A DNA stretch of 64,000 nucleotides from Roseburia sp. 1XD42-34 (GTDB lineage Bacteria; Bacillota; Bacilli; Bacillales; Amphibacillaceae). Made by a program: the position numbers and the translations under genes. The stretch covers positions 124,001-188,000 of the forward strand of contig NZ_QWLJ01000006.1 in NCBI RefSeq assembly GCF_009917385.1, in the 5' to 3' direction. Each line of letters opens with the position of its first letter. The stretch's first letter is position 1. The notes beneath the pieces were generated by a model. It was not told the DNA's origin. It was given only the letters and a program-made list of their open reading frames with translations, and searched no databases. Below, in pieces: positions 8,835-18,399 of this stretch.

Positions 8835-9764
8835 TTGATTTTTACGATTACGTTAAATCCTTCAGTAGATATTCAATATCGAGTGGCAGATTTTAAAGAA
8901 AATACCGTGAATCGAGTGGACGATGTGAGTAAAACTGCTGGTGGAAAAGGGCTTAATGTTGCAAGGGTTATCCGTCAGCTTGATGAGCGGGTTGTTGCTT
9001 CTGGCTTCCTAGGCGGAAGTTTAGGTGATTTTATTAGTGGAGAGCTGAAGCAGTTAGATATTCAAAATGATTTTATGGCTATCGAGGGAGATACCCGAAA
9101 TTGTATTGCTATCATTCATGACGGAAAACAGACGGAGATTTTAGAAAGTGGCCCCGTGATTCAGGAAAAGGAAGCAAACGGATTTTTAACAACGTTTCGT
9201 GAGCAAGCCGAACAAGCAAATTGGATCACAGTTTCCGGAAGTTTACCAAAAGGGTTACCTGATGATTACTATCAGAAGATGTTAGTCATTGCGAAAGATG
9301 TTGGTACACCAGTTTTATTAGATACAAAAGGAGACTTACTCGCACAAGCATTGCAAAGTGAGACACCACCTTATCTTATAAAACCAAATCAAGATGAATT
9401 AGTTGATTTAATCGGAAAAGAAAACCTTTGTATAGAAGATATTAAAGCAGCTGTTCAGTCCCCATTGTTCGCTGGCGTTAAGTGGGTAGTTGTGACTTTA
9501 GGAGAGCTAGGTGCAGTTGTGAAACATAAAGACAAGGTATATCGCGTACGATCTCCGAAAATAAATGCCGTTAACCCAGTTGGTTCTGGTGATTCTGTTA
9601 TTGCCGGTTTTGCAACGGGCTTAACTCGCCAGCTTGATGGCGAGAAACTAATGAAATTCGGTTTGACGATGGGAGTCTTAAACGCTATGGAAGAACAGAC
9701 TGGTTTTATTAATACCTCTAAAGTAGCTTGGTGTATGGAGCATATGGAAGTAATGGAAATTTGA
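8835..9764 (+). CDS. Tagatose-6-phosphate kinase / 1-phosphofructokinase (LacC/PfkB family)
   Basis: A 309-residue PfkB-family sugar-phosphate kinase, with the N-terminal ITLNPSVD and GGKGLNVAR signatures and the C-terminal PVGSGDSV motif, where Asp at about residue 253 is the catalytic base. I chose the TTG at 8835 because AAGGAGG sits 9 bases upstream and the protein then begins MIFTITLNPS like other LacC/FruK proteins; a TTG at 8811 adds eight unusual residues. In this context it probably phosphorylates tagatose-6-phosphate to the bisphosphate cleaved by the upstream aldolase. A 1-phosphofructokinase role is the alternative. Confidence 0.85.
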   Translation: MIFTITLNPSVDIQYRVADFKENTVNRVDDVSKTAGGKGLNVARVIRQLDERVVASGFLGGSLGDFISGELKQLDIQNDFMAIEGDTRNCIAIIHDGKQTEILESGPVIQEKEANGFLTTFREQAEQANWITVSGSLPKGLPDDYYQKMLVIAKDVGTPVLLDTKGDLLAQALQSETPPYLIKPNQDELVDLIGKENLCIEDIKAAVQSPLFAGVKWVVVTLGELGAVVKHKDKVYRVRSPKINAVNPVGSGDSVIAGFATGLTRQLDGEKLMKFGLTMGVLNAMEEQTGFINTSKVAWCMEHMEVMEI

Positions 9765-9962
9765 AAAGTTACTTCTTTTTAAAAATGATAGTATGTGATC
9801 CATTCTATCGTAGTCAAAATATGTTGCCTTCTGCGGGAATAATGCGAGCTGAAGAATCCTAGGAAAGTGATCTTTTCTTTCCATAGAAGCTGAGGAGACC
9901 TTCTGATAGCGAAGGGTTTTGCCATAGCGATGATAAGATTTTTTTAAAATAAGATAAGAAAA

Positions 9963-10160
9963 GTATAAAATGAGGTGCTTGGAGATTACGGAATAACCGA
10001 ATAAGCCACGTCTCCGGCGCATGAGCCCAGCAACGATGCGACTTCACGAATCGCCCTGCGATAAGTCATCATTCGTTCGTACCTCACCGTGATTCCTAAA
10101 ACTTTAGTTGCTTCGTTCCAGTCGCTACGTTGCTAAATGGGCGCTCTGCGCCTTTGTTCT
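9963..10160 (+). repeat. Dispersed repeat family A, copy 2
   Basis: About 198 bases matching copy 1 (2176-2369) in the same order of landmarks: GTATAAAATGAGGTGCTTGG, CAGCAACGATGCG, ACTTTAGTTGCTTCG, CTACGTTGCTAAA, CGCCTTTGTTCT. Many of the differences are single bases, as expected for old interspersed copies. No gene is present. Confidence 0.85.
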
Positions 10161-10216
10161 TACAAACAAGCGAACAATTATACATTGCCCCTGCCAAGTA
10201 GATAGTGAAAAATGAT

Positions 10217-10261
10217 TTAAATGGCTTTAGCTATCCATTCCATGGGGCTAAAGCCATTTAA
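10217..10261. terminator. Perfect 15-bp hairpin between convergent genes
   Basis: TTAAATGGCTTTAGC (10217-10231) pairs exactly with 10247-10261 around a 15-base loop. It lies between the kinase gene (rightward) and the AraC-type regulator (leftward) and could act as a bidirectional terminator, although no long T-run follows. A short AGATAG/CTATCT pair extends the structure. Confidence 0.5.
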
Positions 10262-10377
10262 CCTATCTTGAATTTCTATCATTCTTGTATAGAAGTGCTT
10301 AAAATACAGCGAAACCTTACTGCTCCAGAATACCGATTAATTATACCTTCGTATAATTTTTATCCCGTATATGAGAT

Positions 10378-10534
10378 GCTGTAAGTCTCCTGCTTCAAGA
10401 GTTGGATCACCTGTACTGCAGAAGTCTAAGTGGGAGATCACAGCACCTAATTGTCCTATTTCGTAAGTGTCTTTAGGTTATACATTACGGTACTAACAAG
10501 CCGTGGGGGATGAATGAAAACCCCTACTGATTGA
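10378..10534 (+). repeat. Dispersed repeat family B, copy 1
   Basis: About 157 bases starting GCTGTAAGTCTCC and ending CCCCTACTGATTGA, eight bases from the stop codon of the convergent AraC-type gene. It contains CTAAGTGGGAGATCACAGCACCTAA, a CCTATTTCGTAAG core and a terminal hairpin built on GTGGGGGATGAA...AACCCCTAC. Related copies lie at 22246, 25504 and 26891. Confidence 0.8.
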
Positions 10535-10541
10535 TAACTAA

Positions 10542-12788
10542 TTAAAGAGCAGTGTTCATTTGCTTTTTTCGAAATTGGCTCGGCGTAAGGCCGATTTCTT
10601 TCTTGAATCTCCTAGTAAAATTAGCAACATCATAATAGCCTACTTGCTTAACGATTTCTTTAATAGGTATGGAGGTGTTTAATAAGAGGCGTTGGCATTC
10701 TTTCATTCTCATATCCCAAATAATTTGCGTAAATGTGTATCCTGTATGTTCTTTAATGAAGCGACTAGTATAGGGTACCGATAAATTTAAATAACCTGCC
10801 ACTTTTTCTAGACTCAAATCAGGGTTAGTAAACTCTTTTTGTAAATAGTCCAGTAACTGCCGATTTAAGAGATTTTGGTTGTTACGCTTTTTTTGGTTGA
10901 TTTCTTTACAAATATAAATGGCAATTCTATCAAGCATGTGGTACAACTCATCGATTGATTGGAATTTAAAAATTCGTTTAATATCAGTAACATCGTACAG
11001 TAAATGTTGTTCTGCAATCACTTTTAACATCGTATTGGTTAAATCATACGTCATTGCTTTAGTCATATAAATAGGGGCTTGAATCGAAATGGTATAATTT
11101 AAAATTTCACTTATCGTTTCATTGGCAACAATATAATCACCTTGCTTTAAACTCTGCGAAAGCTTCACTTGCAAGCTTACAGGAAACCAGGTAGTGGTAT
11201 TGTTTTGCTGGGTAATCTGGTCAAAGTAAATACAGATCCCCTGATTGGTTATCATGGCATATTCCATTGCAGCTTTCGCCTCAACAAAGGATCGGTTTAT
11301 TTTTTCTAGTTCGTTATAGGTTTGCCCGACGCCAATGGAAAAATCGCTTTGGAGTATCATACCTTTTACTGTTTGGATGATTCCATCCACATATTGGTGT
11401 TGGACTTCTTCATTATCTAAACTAACGATCATACCATAACTGTTATCGTCTGGAAGATCTATACCATATCCAATGCTATTTTTAAATTCAATCTTATCCA
11501 ATCTAGTATACAAAGAGCTTTGGTCTGAGAAAGGGACATTTTCTCCAAGCTTGGAAATAAGTAAAACAAATACATGTTTATGCTTAAAGTCAACACCTAC
11601 ATCAGCTAATATAGCTACTATTTCGTTTGTGTTTTCTATATTTCCGCTAACTAGTTGCAACAATAATTGCTCTCTTACATAAGGAGCCTGATGCTCCATT
11701 TTTAAATACAATTTTTCACTTTTATCTGATATATATAAGATGGACTCGTGAAGACTAGTAAGTTCATCTTTAGCATGGTTAGCAAGATGATTGGAGTCAA
11801 TGATATGTTTTGCTCTCAATAGGCTTACTAGGTTTTGTAAAGGTTTATATTGGCGACTGCTAACAATTGTTATGATGATGATCCCTATCATTGCAATAGC
11901 AATTAAAATGTAAATAATGGCTTGCTGTAAATCCTCTAATTTACCGAAAAATTGATTTGTCGGCATAGCGGTAATAAAGGTCCATCCTGTTAAATCTGAA
12001 CGAATATAGGCAATGGAGTAATCTTCTCCTGCCATTTTTTTATGAATGACCTCTTGCTCTTTGGTAGCTAACTGTCTTATTTCAGAAGCAGAAACAGGTG
12101 CGTTATTTTTTTTGCTCGCTGTAATCATATTTTCATGATGATCGAAGATATAATTAGCTCCATTAAAATCCCCTAGCACATGCTGCACTAGATTATGATA
12201 TGACTTTTCTTTCATTAAAAAAACAACTTTTCTTTCATTTCCTTGAGATATAGGATAAATGTAAGAAACAATGTGTTCGTCTGTAGATGAAAGTTGGTGT
12301 CTATCAAAAACAGGTACGTTACTTTCTTGCACACCTTGCCTTAAATTTTCCGTTTCGCTTTTACTTAAGTTAAATGATTTTTGTGCATATGTATCCAATG
12401 TGATTGTTCCGCTCGAGGTATAAATATAAGGGTGACCATCAATATATAAAAATAATCCATCAATACTAGAGTTATTGGCATTATATTTGATTAATTGCTG
12501 AATGGCTAGCTTGCTTTCATATGGTTGCATAAGCATAAAAGCTGACATTTTATCATCTGTTGCAATATTGGTAGCTATGCTTTTCATATCCTTTATTCTT
12601 GTATCTGATATATCCTTTACTTGTTCCAGTTTGCTAATGTTAGAGGCAATAACTTCCTCTTTTATAATTTTAGTAGCTTCATTATAAACGAAAAAACTAA
12701 TAGTGATAAATGGAATGAAGAAAATAACTGCATAAGAAAAGAAATATTTGTAAAACAATCGTGTCTTCTCTCCATTTTTTAGCCGCAT
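10542..12788 (-). CDS. Membrane-bound AraC-family regulator with extracellular sensor domain
   Basis: A 748-residue one-component regulator. An N-terminal membrane segment (about residues 14-33) is followed by a roughly 250-residue extracellular Cache-like sensor, a second membrane helix (about 289-310, IIYILIAIAMIGIIIITIV), a cytoplasmic middle region and a C-terminal AraC HTH pair (about 645-742, with LSLEKVAGYLNLSVPYTSRFIKEHTG). Such proteins (YesS/YtdP type) switch on LplABC-like importers in Bacillus on sensing extracellular sugars. It is divergent from the lipoprotein gene at 13843 across about 1 kb, so that transporter is its likely target. Its start has only a loose GGTGGTGGG ribosome site. 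Confidence 0.88.
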   Translation of the reverse strand: MRLKNGEKTRLFYKYFFSYAVIFFIPFITISFFVYNEATKIIKEEVIASNISKLEQVKDISDTRIKDMKSIATNIATDDKMSAFMLMQPYESKLAIQQLIKYNANNSSIDGLFLYIDGHPYIYTSSGTITLDTYAQKSFNLSKSETENLRQGVQESNVPVFDRHQLSSTDEHIVSYIYPISQGNERKVVFLMKEKSYHNLVQHVLGDFNGANYIFDHHENMITASKKNNAPVSASEIRQLATKEQEVIHKKMAGEDYSIAYIRSDLTGWTFITAMPTNQFFGKLEDLQQAIIYILIAIAMIGIIIITIVSSRQYKPLQNLVSLLRAKHIIDSNHLANHAKDELTSLHESILYISDKSEKLYLKMEHQAPYVREQLLLQLVSGNIENTNEIVAILADVGVDFKHKHVFVLLISKLGENVPFSDQSSLYTRLDKIEFKNSIGYGIDLPDDNSYGMIVSLDNEEVQHQYVDGIIQTVKGMILQSDFSIGVGQTYNELEKINRSFVEAKAAMEYAMITNQGICIYFDQITQQNNTTTWFPVSLQVKLSQSLKQGDYIVANETISEILNYTISIQAPIYMTKAMTYDLTNTMLKVIAEQHLLYDVTDIKRIFKFQSIDELYHMLDRIAIYICKEINQKKRNNQNLLNRQLLDYLQKEFTNPDLSLEKVAGYLNLSVPYTSRFIKEHTGYTFTQIIWDMRMKECQRLLLNTSIPIKEIVKQVGYYDVANFTRRFKKEIGLTPSQFRKKQMNTAL

Positions 12789-13842
12789 TTTATTCCCACC
12801 ACCCCGATCCTTTCTTGCCGTTCATACTTTTCATGTATGTATTCACTATAGCGCATATTTTTAAGCTATTTATTTGAGCCAAAGAATTTTAACATAAAAT
12901 TAAAACCTGGTTTACAATGTTAAATAATTTGGTTGTTTGTCGTTAGTACTTGCCTCAAATTTTGTCATATGGACCTTTGTTCTAAAAAAAATTACGAACC
13001 TAACTTATTGTTTAATGAATTACGCTATTTATTTCGTTTGTGTCACTAGTGTTGCATAAATAATATCTAGATTTTCCTGTTCAGCAGTAGTGGTCGTTAT
13101 TTTGGTTTAGACGGGTTACCATCTGACTTATATTCATTATAAAGGACTTTTTCTTTGCGGTATAGCAAATTAGTGATTATTCCATATATTTTAAATATTT
13201 TGTTTTAAGTAAAGAAAAGTTAATCATTTTGTCTGAAAAATTATTTAAAATATGCAAATAAATTGGGTTTTATTACTTTTATAAGCCTTGTTTGTCTTAA
13301 AAATCGACAGTTATTAATTAAGAATTACATGTGTGTACAGATACATATATGGTATATATGTGGCATGTGTTAAGGAGAGCTTCTAATTCAATTTACGTGT
13401 CAGTAAAGAAGAATAGGTAAAAATAAACGGCGAAAAAATACTAAATCGTTATACGGTATTAAAAATAATATTTTTGCAACAAAAAGAGGAAGCTATTAAA
13501 GCTTTCTATCCATTATGGGTGTTGGAAAAAACGCGGTTATGAAACGGTTAATCCTGAAAAGAATTAGTAACATGCCTCAATAAAGTAAAGAAAAAACAAC
13601 AGTTTTATTAAGATCGACATAGTTAGAAAAAACAACATATTTACCAAGCGAATGAACCAATGCTATAACCAAGTTAGGACGTTGGTCAATGAAGGAAATC
13701 CCAATTATTAAATTGACTATAATCAATTAGTTTTTCGAAGATTAATTGTCATTTTTGGATAGGGAACTGATTTTAACCACGTCGCAGACTTGTTTATTTG
13801 CTATCAAGGGTTTCACAATTAAACCGCAAAGGGGATCAGAGG
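12789..13842. other. Long non-coding divergent regulatory region
   Basis: About 1050 AT-rich bases between the divergent AraC-type regulator and the solute-binding lipoprotein gene. I found no frame with a start, ribosome site and reasonable length. It should hold both promoters and regulator sites. One clear dyad is ACATATA.....TATATGT at 13343-13361. The length is unusual next to the other gaps here and may include decayed sequence. Confidence 0.5.
13343..13361. promoter_or_regulatory. Palindrome in the divergent control region (possible operator)
   Basis: ACATATA (13343-13349) and TATATGT (13355-13361) form a dyad with a 5-base centre, about 480 bases before the lipoprotein gene. Sequence symmetry is the only evidence. 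Confidence 0.3.
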
Positions 13843-15456
13843 ATGAGAGTAAAGTTATTATTCGTTACAATGTTATCTGTAATGATGCTAGTTGCCTGCA
13901 GTAATAATGAAAAGGATAAACAGTCAGAAGCAAAGAAAAAATCAGCAGAAAATGTAAATAAAACAGAGATGCCAATTGTAGAGGAACCAATTACATTAAA
14001 GTTCTTTGCCAACAAGTCGCCTAATACAGCTGATGATTGGAATGATGTACTACTATACAATGAGTACGAAAAAATGACGAATATTGATATCGAATGGGAA
14101 ATGGTTCCGTCGCAAGGAATGGCGGAGAAAAGGAACCTTGCTTTAGCAAGCGGATCGTTGCCAGATGCGTTTCACTCTACTAGCATATCATTTGCTGATT
14201 TACAAAAATATGGTGAACAGGGTACATTTATTCCTTTAAATGATTTGATAGAAAATTATGCTCCAAATCTAAAGAAAATTTTAGAAGATTATCCTGAAAT
14301 AAAAAAAGCGATTACGATGCCTGATGGAAACATTTATGCATTTCCTTATTTATTTGAACCCGAGTTTACTTCCGTGCTTATTGGGGCAAGACCGTGGATT
14401 AGGGAGGATTGGTTGAAGGCATTGGAAATGGATACGCCAGAGACGGTTGATGATTTCTACAAATACCTGAAAGCTGTAAAGGAAAATGATCCAAATGGAA
14501 ATAAAAAGGCAGATGAAATTCCTTTTGGGGGAACTTCTATTGATAGATTAATTGCTTGGTTAAGCGGTGCATACGGTTTGCAAAATAGGGGCGCCAGACA
14601 TCCGTATGTCGATGTAGATTCAGATAGTAACAAATTGCGCTTTGTTCCGACTTCGGATGAATATAAAGAGATGCTGCAATTCATCCATCAATTGTATAAG
14701 GAAGGTTTGATTGAAGAAAATATATTCACCATTGAAAACAACCAATATTTAGCAAATGGTTCTAAAGGGTTATATGGTAGTACCGTATATCATAGTCCAG
14801 ATATGCTCTTTGGAGATATTGGTGAAAAGTATACAGGAGCATCAGCTTTAGAAGGTCCGTTTGGTGATAAGCTCTATTCGCGAATAACTTCACCTGTCAT
14901 GGCACCAGGAGCTTTTGCTATTACAAGTGCAAACAAACATCCGGAAGCAACTGTTCGCTGGGTAGACTATTTTTATGGAGACGAAGGCGCTAAATTATTT
15001 TTCATGGGCGTGGAAGGAAAAACGTACGAGGAAAAAGAGGACGGTTCATTGGAATATGTGGACGAAATTAAAAATAATCCCGAAGGCTTAACATTTGAAC
15101 AAGCGATAGCTAAATATTTAACATTTCCAGGAGGATTTTATCCTGCTCTCGTTAAAGAAGCCTATTTTAAAGGATCAGAAACCACGAAGATGTCTCAGGA
15201 GGCTGTTAAAAAGCTAGAGCCTCATATTATTGAAGAAATTTGGCCAGAGTTTGTTTTTACATCAGAAGAAACCAAAGTGCTTGATAGTGTAGGTAATGAT
15301 ATACACAAGTATATTACTGAAATGCGGGATAAATTTATTGTTGGAGATGTCCCATTTTCAGAATGGGATAAATATGGAGAAACGTTGGAAAAAATGGGCT
15401 TAGAAGAATATATGGACATTCAACAAGCAGCTCATAAACGGCTACAGGAGAAGTAA
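13843..15456 (+). CDS. Extracellular solute-binding lipoprotein (LplA-like) of a sugar ABC importer
   Basis: A 537-residue lipoprotein. The signal peptide has a lipobox ending LVAC with Cys19 as the lipidation site, followed by a charged Lys/Glu-rich linker and a family-1 type sugar-binding fold. The ATG at 13843 gives the expected short signal; an upstream TTG-type frame at 13798 adds 15 residues and breaks this pattern. It captures the sugar outside the cell for the permeases at 15807 and 16761. A 350-base gap with repeat A copy 3 and a hairpin separates it from the permeases. The large size matches LplA-type oligosaccharide binders. Confidence 0.9.
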   Translation: MRVKLLFVTMLSVMMLVACSNNEKDKQSEAKKKSAENVNKTEMPIVEEPITLKFFANKSPNTADDWNDVLLYNEYEKMTNIDIEWEMVPSQGMAEKRNLALASGSLPDAFHSTSISFADLQKYGEQGTFIPLNDLIENYAPNLKKILEDYPEIKKAITMPDGNIYAFPYLFEPEFTSVLIGARPWIREDWLKALEMDTPETVDDFYKYLKAVKENDPNGNKKADEIPFGGTSIDRLIAWLSGAYGLQNRGARHPYVDVDSDSNKLRFVPTSDEYKEMLQFIHQLYKEGLIEENIFTIENNQYLANGSKGLYGSTVYHSPDMLFGDIGEKYTGASALEGPFGDKLYSRITSPVMAPGAFAITSANKHPEATVRWVDYFYGDEGAKLFFMGVEGKTYEEKEDGSLEYVDEIKNNPEGLTFEQAIAKYLTFPGGFYPALVKEAYFKGSETTKMSQEAVKKLEPHIIEEIWPEFVFTSEETKVLDSVGNDIHKYITEMRDKFIVGDVPFSEWDKYGETLEKMGLEEYMDIQQAAHKRLQEK

Positions 15457-15482
15457 TTATTATTTGTTTGCTTGGAGACGAT

Positions 15483-15735
15483 GAACAAAGGTGCGGGTCA
15501 TCCGTTTAGCAACGTAGCGAATGAAACGAATCAACGAAAGATAAAGGAATCATGCCACTAAAAACAGGTATGCCGCCGCCTTAGTGGCAAGACCGTTTTT
15601 AGTCGGCCTTCCTCTTTGTTCCGAACCGATGATGCCTTATCGGATGGTGCATTTTTAAAGTCGCATCGTTGCTGGGCTCATGCGCTGGGCGTGGCTAGTC
15701 GGTTATTTTGGTATCCCCAAGCACCTCATTTTATA
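15483..15735 (-). repeat. Dispersed repeat family A, copy 3 (with insertion)
   Basis: Reverse-oriented copy of the repeat at 2176 and 9963. Read on the complement it begins TATAAAATGAGGTGCTTGG, has CCCAGCAACGATGCGACT and ends CTACGTTGCTAAACGG...CCTTTGTTC. It is longer because about 55 bases (15554-15608) are inserted where the other copies have a simple TGCCTCACC segment. Confidence 0.8.
15554..15608. repeat. Inverted-repeat insertion inside repeat A copy 3
   Basis: GCCACTAA/TTAGTGGC (15554-15561, 15581-15588) and ACTAAAAAC/GTTTTTAGT (15557-15565, 15595-15603) are alternative pairings over the same bases. The segment is missing from the two other family A copies. Confidence 0.55.
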
Positions 15736-15750
15736 ATTTCGATTTAAAAA

Positions 15751-15780
15751 GGACGGAGAAATACTTCTCCTTCTCCGTCC
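15751..15780. terminator. Hairpin between binding-protein and permease genes
   Basis: GGACGGAGAA / TTCTCCGTCC, a 10-bp perfect stem with a 10-base loop. On the + strand it lacks a T-run; on the complement it is followed by TTTTTAAA and would be a terminator. It may protect the lipoprotein mRNA end or partly stop readthrough, giving more binding protein than permease. Confidence 0.55.
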
Positions 15781-15806
15781 AAAATATTTGAAAAGGGAGA
15801 TGTTTC

Positions 15807-16748
15807 ATGGCACAAACAATGGGCCCAACTTTAAAGCGTAAGCGTTTGGCAACAACTTGGAAAAGTATGAAAAGAAACTGGCAGCTTTATTTACTATTAC
15901 TGCCAACGCTTCTCTTTTTTACTATATTTCATTACATACCGATGTACGGAGTTCAAATCGCCTTTAAGGATTTTTATGCGAATATGGGGATCATTGGCAG
16001 CCCTTGGATTGGTTTTGGTCATTTTGAACGATTTTTTGAATCCTATTATTTTTGGAGACTATTAAAAAATACAATTCTACTTAATTTATACCAGCTCCTT
16101 TTATTTCCATTGCCAATTATTCTTGCTTTAATGCTGAATGAGCTGAAGAACAGTGCATTTAAAAAATGGTCGCAAACACTTACATACGCTCCACATTTTA
16201 TTTCCGTTGTGGTTGTGGTTGGGATGGTCGTAGCTTTTCTAGATCCTATTACTGGAATTGTTAATCTTGCTATTAAAGGTTTAGGTGGCGAAGCAATCCC
16301 ATTTCTCACTAGTCCAGAATGGTTTCGCCATGTTTACGTATGGTCTGGCGAATGGCAATCATTAGGGTGGGGGACTATTATCTACTTGGCTGCACTTGCT
16401 GGAGTTAACCCAGAGCTGCATGAGGCAGCAAAGGTGGATGGAGCAACAGCTTTTCAACGAATTTGGCATATAAATATTCCATCTATTCTACCTACAATTG
16501 TGGTTCTGTTTATCTTAAATATCGGTAAATTTATGTCTATCGGGTTTGAGAAGGTACTCTTGATGCAGAATTCCCTGAATTCCGAAACATCTGATATCAT
16601 TCAAACGTTTGTTTACGAAACTGGTTTGTTAGAGGGACAATACAGCTTTGCTGCGGCGGTCGGACTTTTCGATTCCGCCATTAATATAATACTACTAATC
16701 CTGGTGAATTATTTAGCACGCAGAGTTAGTGAAAACAGTTTATGGTAG
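15807..16748 (+). CDS. ABC transporter permease, LplB/YtcP family (second cassette)
   Basis: A 313-residue permease, the close paralogue of 256-1257 apart from a shorter N-terminal tail. It has about six membrane helices and the EAA loop EAAKVDGA at about residue 206. The ATG follows AAAAGGGAGATGTTTC. With the lipoprotein upstream and the permease 12 bases downstream it forms a CUT1 importer; the ATPase is not encoded here and is probably a shared MsmX-like protein (family knowledge). Confidence 0.9.
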   Translation: MAQTMGPTLKRKRLATTWKSMKRNWQLYLLLLPTLLFFTIFHYIPMYGVQIAFKDFYANMGIIGSPWIGFGHFERFFESYYFWRLLKNTILLNLYQLLLFPLPIILALMLNELKNSAFKKWSQTLTYAPHFISVVVVVGMVVAFLDPITGIVNLAIKGLGGEAIPFLTSPEWFRHVYVWSGEWQSLGWGTIIYLAALAGVNPELHEAAKVDGATAFQRIWHINIPSILPTIVVLFILNIGKFMSIGFEKVLLMQNSLNSETSDIIQTFVYETGLLEGQYSFAAAVGLFDSAINIILLILVNYLARRVSENSLW

Positions 16749-16760
16749 GAGGGAATCAGG

Positions 16761-17657
16761 ATGGGTAAACGCGGTATTTCAGAAAAAACGTTCGATAGAC
16801 TAAATATATTATTTGTAATGATGATCGTATTAGTCATTACATATCCGGTTATTTTTATCGTTAGTGCATCCATTAGTGATCCAGCTGCAGTTAATACAGG
16901 GAAAATGTGGTTATGGCCAGTCGATATTACATTTGATGGATTTAAAAAAGTATTTCAAAACGAAGCGATCTGGCGCGGATATTATAATACGATCATCTAT
17001 ACACTAGTTGGCACGGCTATTCACTTAGTACTTTTATTACCAGCTTCTTATGCATTATCTCGAAAAGAGCTCAAAGGAAAGAAACTTTTGCTATGGTTTA
17101 TTTTATTTACGATGCTATTTAATGGAGGACTTATCCCTACATACCTTGTAGTTAAATCATTAGGTATGCTTGATACCATGTGGGCAATTGTAATTCCAGG
17201 AGTTGTTGGTGCATGGTCGCTTCTAGTTGCGCGTACTTTCTTTCAACAAAGTATTCCTGATCAGTTAGTGGAAGCAGCAAAGATAGATGGGGCTTCTGAT
17301 ATATTTATTTTCTTCCGTATTGCTCTTCCTCTCTCGGCTCCCTTAATTGCAGTCATGGCATTATTTCATGGTGTGAGCATGTGGAATCAATACTTCGGAG
17401 CACTCATTTATCTTTCTGATGAAAGTAAATATCCGTTACAGCTGGTTTTACGAGAAATTTTAATTGTTAATGAAATAAGCGGAGATGGAATGATGGAAGG
17501 GGCGGGTACTACAGGATCCTTAGTGGAACAGGTGAAAACAGCAGACTTAATAAAATATGCGGTAATGATTGTATCAGCGTTACCATTATTGATTATTTAC
17601 CCTTTTTTGCAAAAATATTTTGTGAAAGGTGTCTTGATTGGTTCTGTAAAAGAATAA
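16761..17657 (+). CDS. ABC transporter permease, YtcP/LplC family (second cassette)
   Basis: A 298-residue permease paralogous to 1270-2154. Its EAA loop (EAAKIDGA) is near residue 171 and it ends VKGVLIGSVKE. Ribosome site GGAGGGAATCAGG. It pairs with the permease immediately upstream; the same 12-base spacing is kept in both cassettes, which shows duplication of the whole unit. Confidence 0.9.
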   Translation: MGKRGISEKTFDRLNILFVMMIVLVITYPVIFIVSASISDPAAVNTGKMWLWPVDITFDGFKKVFQNEAIWRGYYNTIIYTLVGTAIHLVLLLPASYALSRKELKGKKLLLWFILFTMLFNGGLIPTYLVVKSLGMLDTMWAIVIPGVVGAWSLLVARTFFQQSIPDQLVEAAKIDGASDIFIFFRIALPLSAPLIAVMALFHGVSMWNQYFGALIYLSDESKYPLQLVLREILIVNEISGDGMMEGAGTTGSLVEQVKTADLIKYAVMIVSALPLLIIYPFLQKYFVKGVLIGSVKE

Positions 17658-17696
17658 ATAGTACAAATTATTTGACGGCAAAAGGAGTTAACTTTT

Positions 17697-18329
17697 ATGA
17701 CAGGAGCTATGAGAGGATACTATATGTTTAGTGTCTGGGCGATACGTTTATTTACGTTAAATTGCTTGTGGATAGGTTTTACGATTCTTGGTTTCGGAAT
17801 GTTTGGTTTGATGCCTGCAACGACAGCTATGTTTGCTGTTACTCGGAAATGGGTCATACAACGAAAGGAAGAGGTGCCTATTTTTCGTACCTTTTGGACA
17901 ACGTATAAAAAATCCTTTTTGCAAACGAATTTACATGGAATTTTTTTCTTACTAGTTGGATACCTATTATTAACCGAGTTTCGCATTACCCAAGCAGGAT
18001 CTGGTACAGCTTATACTGTTGCTATGTTTGCCACAGTTGGGGTAATGCTCATTTTTGGAATGGTGTTACTTTACTTTTTTCCAATTTATGTCCATTTTCG
18101 TTTGAGTAATTTTAGCTATATAAAATGGTCATTACTCATTGGTATGATTCATCCGGTACTAACGATTTTTCTGATTGTTGCGATAGGTGCTGTGGTTTAT
18201 TTTATGTATATTTCTATTCCCATATTAATTTTCTTATTTGGTGGGAGTGTGACTGCCTACTTCATCATGTGGGCTGTTTCCAAAACATTTCGTTTATATG
18301 AAAAGAGAGAATCTGTTACGGCGTCATAA
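17697..18329 (+). CDS. YesL-like membrane protein (DUF624), second copy
   Basis: A 210-residue protein with about five membrane segments and the GLMPATTAMFA motif near residue 40, paralogous to 2403-3020. It starts after AAAAGGAGTTAAC, 39 bases behind the permease. Role unknown; the conserved association with LplABC-type importers suggests a transport accessory function. Confidence 0.85.
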   Translation: MTGAMRGYYMFSVWAIRLFTLNCLWIGFTILGFGMFGLMPATTAMFAVTRKWVIQRKEEVPIFRTFWTTYKKSFLQTNLHGIFFLLVGYLLLTEFRITQAGSGTAYTVAMFATVGVMLIFGMVLLYFFPIYVHFRLSNFSYIKWSLLIGMIHPVLTIFLIVAIGAVVYFMYISIPILIFLFGGSVTAYFIMWAVSKTFRLYEKRESVTAS

Positions 18330-18399
18330 AGATGACTTTTTCAAGACAGAAATACAAGCTTATGCGATTAAGCAATAAAGAGCAGAAAGGGAAATAACG

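Noticed and set aside
9678..10047. Leftward open frames over the kinase gene end and repeat A copy 2
   Set aside because: They overlap a real gene and a non-coding repeat, and have no ribosome sites.
13501..13570. A catabolite-response (cre) site near TGAAACGGTTAATC
   Set aside because: It lacks the central CG placement of the consensus, so the match is not convincing.
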